From NCBI GenBank assembly GCA_021779415.1, contig JAJYAS010000138.1:1-7857 (forward strand): DNA of 7,857 bases, given 5' to 3'. The stretch is from Bacillota bacterium (lineage in GTDB: Bacteria > Bacillota_B > Desulfitobacteriia > Desulfitobacteriales > Desulfitobacteriaceae). The notes under the pieces are model-generated. The model saw only the letters and a program-made list of their open reading frames with translations, had not been told where the DNA came from and ran no database searches. How positions within the stretch are numbered: the first letter of the stretch is position 1; each line of letters starts with the position of its first letter. Below, one piece after another: positions 1 to 6,800 of the stretch. Position numbers and translations under genes: made by a program.

Positions 1-762
1 CGATCTGACGCCAAATTTCTCGAAACGTTCCACAACTCGCATACCATGGTTCGTCAGGCAATCTTCAACATCTTCAATTCCTTCGGCAACATGAACGTGA
101 AAACCTGCTCCCAGACGTTTGGCGGCCTCACTACACGAGGTCAACGTTTGATCGGATAAAGTCAACGAAGCGTGCAGCCCAAATAATCCCGCAACCATGG
201 AGTCCGGATTAGCCTGACAAGCCTCAATGAAGTCGGCGTTTTCTTTAATTCCTTCTTGGGCAATTGCTTCGCCGTCCCGATCTGAGACCTCATAACAAAA
301 AGCAGCGCGAACTCCCATTTCCTTGGCAGCCTTGGCCAGAGTGGACAAGCTTCCTGTAATCGCCATCGGGCTAGCATGGTGGTCTATTATTGTGGTCGTA
401 CCCGTTTTGATGCACTCAATCAATGGAGTGAGCGCACTATAATACACATCTTCCATAGACAGCAATTTATCAAGCTTCCACCAAAGACCTTCTAAGATAT
501 CGCGAAAGTTCTGAGGAGCTTTGCTCTTGGAATCCATTCCACGCGCAAACGTACTATAGAGATGCATGTGGGTATTAATCATTCCTGGCATAATAAGCTT
601 TCCATGAGCATCGATAAACCTCGCATCTGGAAAGCGAGCTTGCAAATCTTGAGTTGAACCGATTTCTAAAATCTTAGCATCTTGGATTAGAACCCCACCA
701 TTAGGGATCACCCGATTGGTCTTTCCAAGGGTTAACACCCTACCATTTCCAATTAGAAGCAT
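1..762 (-). CDS. ssnA: SsnA-type amidohydrolase (partial, C-terminus off window)
   Basis: Putative cytosolic metal-dependent aminohydrolase of the SsnA family (atrazine chlorohydrolase/guanine deaminase-like amidohydrolases), expected to hydrolyse a C-N bond of a purine-derived compound. The ATG at 760-762 is preceded by GGGAGG and lies 18 nt after the stop of the PreA-like gene, so the two are probably co-transcribed. The window holds 254 codons of a family about 440 residues long; the frame is open to the edge. Visible: an N-terminal beta-sandwich start (LLIGNGRVLTLG), the PGMINTHMH metal-binding HxH (H65, H67), a stretch typical of SsnA (ARGMDSKSKAP, LEGLWWKLDK), GLHASLTLS (H197), and FHVHVAEG (H222, H224, E227) for the next metal/active-site ligands. 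The later His and Asp ligands lie outside the window. Family knowledge: ssnA was named from E. coli and sits beside ygfK in anaerobic purine/urate clusters. The exact substrate is not known from sequence. Confidence 0.93.
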   Translation of the reverse strand, partial: MLLIGNGRVLTLGKTNRVIPNGGVLIQDAKILEIGSTQDLQARFPDARFIDAHGKLIMPGMINTHMHLYSTFARGMDSKSKAPQNFRDILEGLWWKLDKLLSMEDVYYSALTPLIECIKTGTTTIIDHHASPMAITGSLSTLAKAAKEMGVRAAFCYEVSDRDGEAIAQEGIKENADFIEACQANPDSMVAGLFGLHASLTLSDQTLTSCSEAAKRLGAGFHVHVAEGIEDVEDCLTNHGMRVVERFEKFGVRS

Positions 763-780
763 TATGTACTCATCCTCCCT

Positions 781-2013
781 CTACAAATTGATGATCAGGT
801 CGTCCTCCTGATACGAATTAAGTTCTTCCGCAGGTCGAATTAAAGTGATTGCCTTTAAGGAACACATTGCCCGACAAATGCCACACCCAATACACCTACT
901 CAGAAGGATCTTTGGTAAATATCCTTCCCGCAAAACAATCGCTTCATGTCCACCAGTTCGACAGACGGAATAGCAATCGCCACAACCATTACAGACTTCT
1001 GGGAGGATATGTGCTACAAATTGAATACCTCTCGGAAGTTGAGAATGTTCAACTAAAAAGGGCAACGACCTTCCGATGACATCCGTCATGTTCTGGAAAC
1101 CTTTTTCTTCCATCCAGCCTTTCAAACCGAGAACAAGTTCGCCTATAATTCCAATCCCGAAACGTAAAACAGCGGTACAAATTTGCAACGTGCTAGCTCC
1201 AAGAAGCAGGAATTCAACCCCATCCTGCCAAGTGGTAATCCCTCCACTTGCCGAAATATCCAAGTCGACTTTTTGGGCTATTTCCGCTGTACAACGCAAG
1301 GCAATCGGTTTCAAGGCTGGTCCAGAAAGTCCTCCATAGGTTGAAAGCCCAGCTACATTGGGATAAGGAATCAAGGTAGCCAGATTAACCCCTGTGATAC
1401 TTTTTATAGTGTTTACCGCACAAACTCCGTCTGCACCACTGTGCTCTACTGCTACAGCTGTAGCAATAATATCGGAATCTTGAGCTGATAATTTGATGAC
1501 AACGGGAACGTCTCCGACCGCTTCCTTCACCCAACGAGCAATTTGCTCGGTTCCCACCGGTTCTTGAACCTTAGAACATAAACCCCACTCAGCTCCATGT
1601 GGAAACGAAATACTACATTCTATGATGTCCGCACCCGCATCGGCAAATAGTTTTGCCAGCATTTGCCAATCTTCCTTCTTAGTGGCCATAATACTGGGGA
1701 TCACAACTTTGGTTGGAAACCGTGCTTTTAGGGTGCGCAGACTTTGTTCGATATCTTCTACCGAATGCTCAGAGACAAGATCTATGTTTTGCAAACCCAT
1801 AAACTCAGTCCCTTGGTCGACACTGATGACCAAAGGGAAAACTCGACTTACTATACTGGAATCGACTGTAATTGTCTTTAAAACGGCTCCAGCCCACCCA
1901 GCTTCGAACGCCTGAATCAAACGATCGAGCTGATCTGTACAAGGCGAAGGGGCCAAGATAAAGGGGTTTTCTAGTTTAAGTCCGCAAAAATCCACCGCTA
2001 AATCGACTCCCAT
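781..2013 (-). CDS. PreA-like dihydropyrimidine dehydrogenase/dihydroorotate dehydrogenase homologue with C-terminal 2x[4Fe-4S]
   Basis: A 410-residue FMN-type TIM barrel (about 1-335) followed by a ferredoxin domain. Its length and layout match E. coli PreA (about 411), the FMN/Fe-S subunit of NAD-dependent dihydropyrimidine dehydrogenase. Visible flavin-site residues by comparison with mammalian DPD are LKT (K46), LQNIDL (N76), IKLS (K174), VNT (N201-T202), YGGLSGPALKPIALR (226-240) and ASGGI (255-259). Two ferredoxin motifs follow: C341/C344/C347/C351 and C374/C377/C380/C384, neither with the usual Pro after the fourth Cys. The catalytic loop reads SISFPHG (134-140) where DPD has NLSCPHG, so the catalytic Cys is Phe137 and the Asn is Ser134. 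No PreT-like NADH subunit is in the window; YgfK could supply electrons (inference). Start ATG has AAGGGG about 9 nt upstream; the gene lies 39 nt after the permease. The substrate is unlikely to be uracil or thymine, and may be a purine-derived ring. Confidence 0.88.
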   Translation of the reverse strand: MGVDLAVDFCGLKLENPFILAPSPCTDQLDRLIQAFEAGWAGAVLKTITVDSSIVSRVFPLVISVDQGTEFMGLQNIDLVSEHSVEDIEQSLRTLKARFPTKVVIPSIMATKKEDWQMLAKLFADAGADIIECSISFPHGAEWGLCSKVQEPVGTEQIARWVKEAVGDVPVVIKLSAQDSDIIATAVAVEHSGADGVCAVNTIKSITGVNLATLIPYPNVAGLSTYGGLSGPALKPIALRCTAEIAQKVDLDISASGGITTWQDGVEFLLLGASTLQICTAVLRFGIGIIGELVLGLKGWMEEKGFQNMTDVIGRSLPFLVEHSQLPRGIQFVAHILPEVCNGCGDCYSVCRTGGHEAIVLREGYLPKILLSRCIGCGICRAMCSLKAITLIRPAEELNSYQEDDLIINL

Positions 2014-2052
2014 TTTCCAAGCCCCTTCGCAGTACCAAATTTGTTCTAATAA

Positions 2053-3402
2053 TTAAGCATTCATTCCAGCGTTATCTTTGAGATCGTCTAAGTCTCCTGC
2101 CCCTTTGCTTCCATTAAAGAAAGCATTGAGAATAATGGCAGTGAGTGACCCTAGCGTAATTCCACTGTGTACTATAGTTTGACTCCAATTGGGGAAGAAG
2201 TTGAAGAAATTCGGATCCACCACTGGGATTACACCCATACCAATACTAATGGCGACAATAAAAATGTTGTTAGGATTCTTCTCAAAATCAACTTTAGCTA
2301 GAGCCTTAATCCCATTTGCTGCAACGATGGCGAACATAGCAACCCCTGCACCACCGAGCACTGGATTCGGTAACGAAGCAATAATTGTGGCCAATTTAGG
2401 GAAAAAGCCCATCACAACCAAGATCACACCGGAAGTTGCCACGACGAAACGGCTCTTAACACCTGTTAAACCTACGAGGCCGACGTTCTGTGCAAACGCG
2501 GTGTAAGGGAAAGCATTAAAGATGCCGCCGAGGGTTGTAGCCAGTCCATCTGCTCTTAATCCTGCCGTAAGTTCTTTCTCACCGATCGGTTTCCCGACCA
2601 TTTGACCAATTGCCAGGAAATCACCAGTAGACTCAACCATAACGACCAACATAACGATGATCATGGCGATAATCGCGCCAATATCAAACTTAGGGAATCC
2701 GAAAGCAAAGGGAGTATCAATACCAAGCCAAGAAGCTGAAGAAACTCCCGCAAAGTTTACAAGTCCTAAAGGGATTGCAACTATAAGACCGACAACAAGA
2801 CCAATCAAAACGGAAATGTGAGCCACAAAGCCTTTAAAATACTTATTAATCAGGAGAATGGTTAAGAGTACTATTCCAGCGACGGCTAGGTAAGTTAGAG
2901 AGCCATAATTCTTGTTTCCAACTCCTCCTGCAGCCCATGCTATACCAACGGGCAACAAGGAAATACCAATAACAGTAATAACACTCCCTGTAACAATTGG
3001 AGGGAAAAAGCGAATTAGTTTACTAAAATAAGGCGCCAGTAAAAACGTACACAAGCCTGCTATAATAATAGCTCCATAAATGGTCTCCATTCCACCCGTC
3101 TTGGCAATCATAATCATGGGCGATACGGCAGCAAACGTGACCCCTTGAATGACCGGGATTTTGATTCCAATCTTCCAAATACCTAGAGTTTGGAGTAGCG
3201 TCGCCAAACCACAGGTGAACAAGTCGGCATTAATTAAGAAAGCAGTTTGAGATTTTGTTAAACCTGCTGCTCCAGCAATAATCAGAGGTACCGCAACCGC
3301 TCCGGCATACATCGCTAGAACGTGTTGTAACCCATACACAAAAAGCTTGCCGGCGGGCATCATCTCGTCAACAGGAGCCACTGATTGTTTTGTGTTAGCC
3401 AT
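2053..3402 (-). CDS. NCS2-family xanthine/urate permease
   Basis: A 449-residue polytopic membrane protein of the nucleobase-cation symporter-2 family, importing a purine with a proton across the cytoplasmic membrane. The NCS2 landmarks are all present: LQHVLAMYAG with H27 (H31 of XanQ), the conserved Glu in VMVESTGDFLAIG (E257), Asp in GLRADGLATT (D285), and the signature QNVGLVGLTGVKSR starting at Q305, which fits the QNxGxxxxT pattern. About 14 hydrophobic segments are expected. LQHVLAMYAG, DGLAT and QN-G-T-SR favour the xanthine/uric acid branch (XanQ, XanP, UacT/PucJK) over the uracil branch (UraA), but they do not separate xanthine from urate. The start is fixed by AAGGAGG at 3410-3416, 7 nt before the ATG. 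It is the first gene of the permease/PreA-like/ssnA operon and follows a long control region with sigma-A and sigma-54 promoter matches. A gene symbol is withheld because the substrate is not certain. Confidence 0.93.
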   Translation of the reverse strand: MANTKQSVAPVDEMMPAGKLFVYGLQHVLAMYAGAVAVPLIIAGAAGLTKSQTAFLINADLFTCGLATLLQTLGIWKIGIKIPVIQGVTFAAVSPMIMIAKTGGMETIYGAIIIAGLCTFLLAPYFSKLIRFFPPIVTGSVITVIGISLLPVGIAWAAGGVGNKNYGSLTYLAVAGIVLLTILLINKYFKGFVAHISVLIGLVVGLIVAIPLGLVNFAGVSSASWLGIDTPFAFGFPKFDIGAIIAMIIVMLVVMVESTGDFLAIGQMVGKPIGEKELTAGLRADGLATTLGGIFNAFPYTAFAQNVGLVGLTGVKSRFVVATSGVILVVMGFFPKLATIIASLPNPVLGGAGVAMFAIVAANGIKALAKVDFEKNPNNIFIVAISIGMGVIPVVDPNFFNFFPNWSQTIVHSGITLGSLTAIILNAFFNGSKGAGDLDDLKDNAGMNA

Positions 3403-3478
3403 TTTTGTTCCTCCTTATTCTCACTGCGGAATAATTCAATTAAGCGATTGTTCACCTCCCTAGATCATTAACCTCGTT

Positions 3479-3497
3479 AGTAGTCCCGCAAACTACT
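3479..3497 (-). other. Small leader hairpin
   Basis: On the minus strand AGTAGT and ACTACT form a perfect 6-bp stem around a 7-nt loop TTGCGGG, about 80 nt before the permease start. There is no T-tract, so it is not a terminator. It lies between the larger folded element and the SD-like GGGAGGTG, and could be an alternative partner in a leader switch. Confidence 0.4.
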
Positions 3498-3505
3498 TCA
3501 AGGAT

Positions 3506-3570
3506 CTTACTTCTTAAGCCGACCTTCAAATCAAGATTTAGACAAGCCCTTGAAATGGGTCGGTAGTAAG
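3506..3570 (-). promoter_or_regulatory. Predicted structured RNA element in the permease leader
   Basis: Read on the minus strand, three nested complementary pairs form one long arm: outer CTTACT/AGTAAG, middle CCGACC/GGTCGG and inner TTCAA/TTGAA, 17 bp in all. A 1-by-7 internal loop separates the outer and middle stems, a CAT bulge separates the middle and inner stems, and the terminal loop is 21 nt. The arrangement is more ordered than expected by chance in a leader and no protein is encoded there. It may be a cis-regulatory RNA for purine uptake. I cannot assign it to a known class; the two-hairpin kissing-loop design of purine riboswitches is not seen. Confidence 0.45.
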
Positions 3571-3631
3571 GCAAGCGAATGATGGGCTATGAATGATTTG
3601 AAATTGTACTTCCGTGCACATGTAATAGCAT

Positions 3632-3647
3632 AGCAAGTTTCGTGCCA
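3632..3647 (-). promoter_or_regulatory. Sigma-54 (-24/-12) promoter for the permease operon
   Basis: The minus strand reads TGGCACGAAACTTGCT, a full match to the sigma-54 consensus TGGCACG-N4-TTGCW, with GG and GC correctly spaced. The predicted start is about 3621, giving a 219-nt leader. Two tandem palindromes centred about 166 and 186 bp upstream are at a normal distance for an enhancer-binding protein. Such promoters are silent without an ATP-dependent activator, so the operon is probably induced by a specific signal, plausibly a purine. The activator gene is not in the window. Confidence 0.82.
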
Positions 3648-3687
3648 AGCGACAAAATTCGTCAAATGTGCCCAGAATGTGACTTTT

Positions 3688-3717
3688 ATTATAAGCTTCG
3701 AAGGCGGATCTTGTCAA
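3688..3717 (-). promoter_or_regulatory. Sigma-A promoter with consensus -35 and -10 boxes
   Basis: The minus strand has TTGACA (3712-3717) and TATAAT (3688-3693), both exact consensus, 18 bp apart. Initiation would be near 3681, about 60 bp upstream of the sigma-54 start. It would add a constitutive or separately regulated transcript with a leader of about 279 nt. The 18-bp spacer is one longer than ideal. The match is strong, but AT-rich intergenic DNA can produce such boxes by chance. Confidence 0.6.
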
Positions 3718-3779
3718 AACGATAATAAGTTGTTGGGGAAGACAATTTCAAAACCGCATCTGAGCCGTTTTCACTCGCT

Positions 3780-3794
3780 TTATCATTGTGATAA
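3780..3794. promoter_or_regulatory. Palindromic operator / upstream activating site 1
   Basis: TTATCATTGTGATAA is a perfect inverted repeat with 6-bp arms (TTATCA/TGATAA) around TTG, centred at 3787 and about 166 bp upstream of the predicted sigma-54 start. Its partner lies two helical turns away. It is best read as a dimer-binding site for the enhancer-binding protein driving the permease operon. The regulator is unknown. Confidence 0.6.
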
Positions 3795-3799
3795 CCACT

Positions 3800-3814
3800 T
3801 TATCGTAATGATAG
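3800..3814. promoter_or_regulatory. Palindromic operator / upstream activating site 2
   Basis: TTATCGTAATGATAG matches site 1 at 11 of 15 positions, keeping the TTATC and TGATA half-sites. Its centre (3807) is exactly 20 bp from that of site 1, placing both on the same DNA face, about 186 bp upstream of the sigma-54 start. The similarity and phasing support two dimers of one regulator binding cooperatively. Confidence 0.55.
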
Positions 3815-3830
3815 AACGGAGGTGCGGAAT

Positions 3831-3862
3831 GTCAAAGGCCAAGGCAAACCTTAGCCTCTGAC
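3831..3862 (-). terminator. Hairpin after ygfK (terminator-like, no T-tract)
   Basis: The minus-strand RNA can form a 14-bp stem: GTCAGAGGCTAAGG pairs with CCTTGGCCTTTGAC around a TTTG loop, beginning 22 nt after the ygfK stop. Two pairs are G-U wobbles, which become A-C mismatches on the plus strand, so the structure is better in the ygfK transcript. The stem is followed by ATTCCGCACC and lacks a T-run, so it is not a classical intrinsic terminator. It may stabilise the mRNA 3' end, mark a processing site or attenuate read-through into the permease operon. Confidence 0.4.
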
Positions 3863-3884
3863 TCACTTTTAATAATTTAAACGA

Positions 3885-6800
3885 TTAAAACAGATATTGA
3901 TGCTGTTTGTAGACAGTCCAAACAACGGACGCAATAGAACTCTCCATCGAGACATTCGGCTTACCCGCTTCATCGAACTTGGCTACTATTATTTTTCCGC
4001 CTAAACGAAGCTTGAACTCTGCCATTTTACCGTCACCTAAGAGCAAGAAACCTGAATTAGAACTCTTCATAAATTCTTCTTCACTCCAGAATAACGTCAA
4101 TTTAAGTTTGTAAGGCTCACTTGAATACGGACAGAAGGTCGCGCAGTTTCCACATTCATTACACATTCCATCGACATGCACAATCTGATTTAGATTGCTT
4201 AAACCTGCACCCTTCACCGGGATAGCAAGGTTGGCACGATTTGGACAAACCTCCGTACAGATATCGCAAACCTTGTTACACTCTAAGCATCGGGTCGGTT
4301 CTTGTTCATCATCGTCACCAACCGGCTTCATAACTCCTTTCTTTTCAGCAATTTCTAACAACTGCTTCTCATTATTAAAGGAGATCCGGGAAGAAAACTC
4401 TTGTTTAAATTCCAACTTTTCTCGTTCCAGAATGGCTTTAGCCACTTGCGTGCCATGCTTAATGGCCCCGACTACCGTCCAAGGTCCGACAAGAGCATCC
4501 CCGCCAATAAAGACATTCTCCACACTCGTTTCCAATGTTGTTTCATTGACGTTAATTTTACCCTTATCTCCTACTTCAATCCCATTGTTCTTCAGCAACT
4601 CATAATCAATCAGTTCCCCGATCGCCGCCAGAACGGTATCGACTGCTAATTCTTCGAAAGCACCCACTTTGGCTACAGGACTTCTCCGGCCCGAGGCATC
4701 CGGTTGACCGAGTTCCATCATCTGACATTTTAGTACACCCTCATTCAAAGAGACTGGGGAAAGGAGTTCTTTGAAGATAACCCCATCTTTAACTGCATAG
4801 TCCAGTTCTTCCTTGTCTGCCGGCATGTAGTCTTTCGTTCGGCGATAGATGATATAAACCTTCTCCACACCTCTGACTCTGAGGGCAGCTCGAGCAGCAT
4901 CCATCGCAGAATTACCACCCCCGACCACGGCCACATTCTTCCCAAGCTTTAAGGCATCCCTGTTGGTATTAAAGGTTTCTAAGAACGGAATGGCCCCCAT
5001 AACCCGTCCAGTATCTCCTTTTATATCGAGTGCATTTGTCTTGCCCGCTCCTATTGCCAAATAGACATACTGAAATCCTTTGGCTTTATATTCCGAAACC
5101 GAAAAGTTCGGGTCAATCCCAAATTCAAACTTAACACCCATCCTTTTGATGAGTTCAATATCCTTATTGATTGCTTCTCTTGAGATCCTAAAGTCCGGGA
5201 TCACGTATTCGACCGTACCGCCTGCCTTCTTGCGCTTATCAAAAACAGTGACCTCCACACCTGCTTTAGCCAAGAAATAGGCGGCCGCAAGTCCGGAAGG
5301 ACCCGCTCCAATAACAGCAACCTTAGCAGATGAATTTGGAGCCTGCGCAGAAATCTTGCGCATAAACCCCTCATATCCCTTTTGCGCGGCAATTAACTTC
5401 TGACCGCGGATATGCACGGATTCATCATAGTCTAAACGTGTACACTTGGTCATACAGTTATGTGTACAAATCGTCCCAGTAATAAAAGGTAACGGATTTT
5501 TAGACACGATGACGTCGTACGCTTCTTCATACCGTTTTTCGCCTACTAGACGAATATACTCCGGAATATCCTGTTCGATGGGGCATCCCACGGAACAAGG
5601 ATCGATAAAACAGTCTGTCAAAGGCAGTTTGAGTTCTGTTTTACGATTGATCATATCTCTTTTTTCCTTGAGATGATTCGCATCCTCAAAGGCACTTTCA
5701 GCAAGAGCTTTTAATTTGTCCATATCTAGCTTACTTGATTCTTGATTATCTAGGAGTGGTTCAAGCAGATCCGCTAATTGTTTAAAGCGTTGGTAACCAC
5801 CAGGCTTGAGTAACGTTGTTGCCACGGTGATCGGCCGGATCCCCGCCCCAAAAATACGCTCAATGTTGAAAGCGTCCGCTCCCCCAGAATAGGAAATCTT
5901 TAGATCCCCTTCAAACTCCGAGGCCAACTTATACGCTAAATTAATCGTCAGGGGATAGAGCGCTCGACCGGACATGTACATCTCTTCACCAGGCAGTTCG
6001 GATTTCGCAATCTTAACGGGCAACGTGTTAGACATCTTAACGCCAAAGTCTTTTTGATTTTCCAAGGCAAACACTTTAAGACGTTTCAACATGGCAATAC
6101 CGTCAACAAACTGGAGGTCGTGGGTGAAGGATTCTTCCTTAAGTTGAATGTAGCGGTAACCCATTTTATCAAACGTATCCCTAACATACTCATACCCTAA
6201 TAATGTCGGATTCATCTTCACAAACGTGTGCAGCTTCTTTTCACTGATCAAGTATTTTATGATAGCTTCAATCTCCGCTGGTGGACAGCCGTGCATGGTA
6301 GATAACGTAATAGAAGTGCAAATATGTGGAGAAATCTGTTCCACAAACGAGCGATCCAACGTCTTAAAGGATTCTAGCTCTTGGAGCAAGATAGCTTGGC
6401 ACTCTTGGAATATGGCAGTCTTTGACGCATCTTTAAGTCCTTCAATAAATTGATCCACTTTCGGAGATTGAATCCCCTTCAGGTCATACCCCACACTCAT
6501 ATTAAACATAAAGCGACGATCGTTTTGCTTAAACAGTTCTTTTTGCAGCACATGAAGTACGAACCAAGCTTTGACATACTCGTCAAAAGCAGCCGTAATC
6601 GAAAGTTCTGTAGACCACTCGGTATTATAGCACTCGTCCTCAGCCAAGATGCACGGCTTAGGAATTTCTAACTCATCCATGATTTGAACCGATTTCAGTT
6701 CAAAGAAACGACTTCCACTCAGATAGGAAGCGATAATATTCTGTGCTAGTTGGGTGTGTGGTCCGGCAGCTGGCCCGACCGGAGTATCAAGGGCTTCTCC

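Larger units (their letters stand above)
3403..3621 (-). other. Long 5' leader of the permease operon
   Basis: About 219 nt separate the start predicted from the sigma-54 promoter (about 3621) from the permease ATG, and about 279 nt from the sigma-A start (about 3681). No credible ORF on the minus strand fills it. It contains two predicted hairpins (3506-3570 and 3479-3497) and an extra SD-like GGGAGGTG at 3453-3460 with no suitable start codon after it. I do not recognise a purine riboswitch, T-box or other known class by eye. Leader length and structure suggest post-initiation control, but this is inference. Confidence 0.5.

Noticed and set aside
1594..1614. Cys133 of the PreA-like protein as a substitute for the catalytic Cys
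   Set aside because: It lies four residues before the catalytic position, on the strand leading into the loop, and aligns with Leu in DPD. A rescue role cannot be claimed from sequence.
3453..3460. Second SD-like sequence GGGAGGTG in the permease leader, suggesting a leader peptide
   Set aside because: No ATG, GTG or TTG at a workable distance opens a sensible frame. A GTG inside the motif has no ribosome site of its own and runs out of frame into the permease gene.
3403..3681. Guanine/xanthine riboswitch in front of the purine permease
   Set aside because: The visible pairing is one long arm plus a small hairpin. The two-hairpin kissing-loop layout and conserved junction bases of purine riboswitches are not seen.
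3760..3773. Catabolite-responsive (cre) element candidate TGAAAACGGCTCAG on the minus strand
   Set aside because: Only the first half fits the TGWAANCGNTNWCA consensus; the second half fails at four positions.
3679..3861. 60-codon plus-strand ORF in the intergenic region, with a GGAGG (3818-3822) before an internal ATG at 3829 that would give a 10-residue peptide
   Set aside because: The long form spans the palindromes and the minus-strand sigma-A -10 and -35 boxes and has no recognisable protein features. The 10-codon form has a good ribosome site, but it sits inside the post-ygfK hairpin, has no visible promoter and is too short to support.
4195..4649. Plus-strand open frames across ygfK and similar ones over the other genes
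   Set aside because: They are antisense to well-supported protein genes, have low-complexity translations without motifs, and lack proper ribosome sites.
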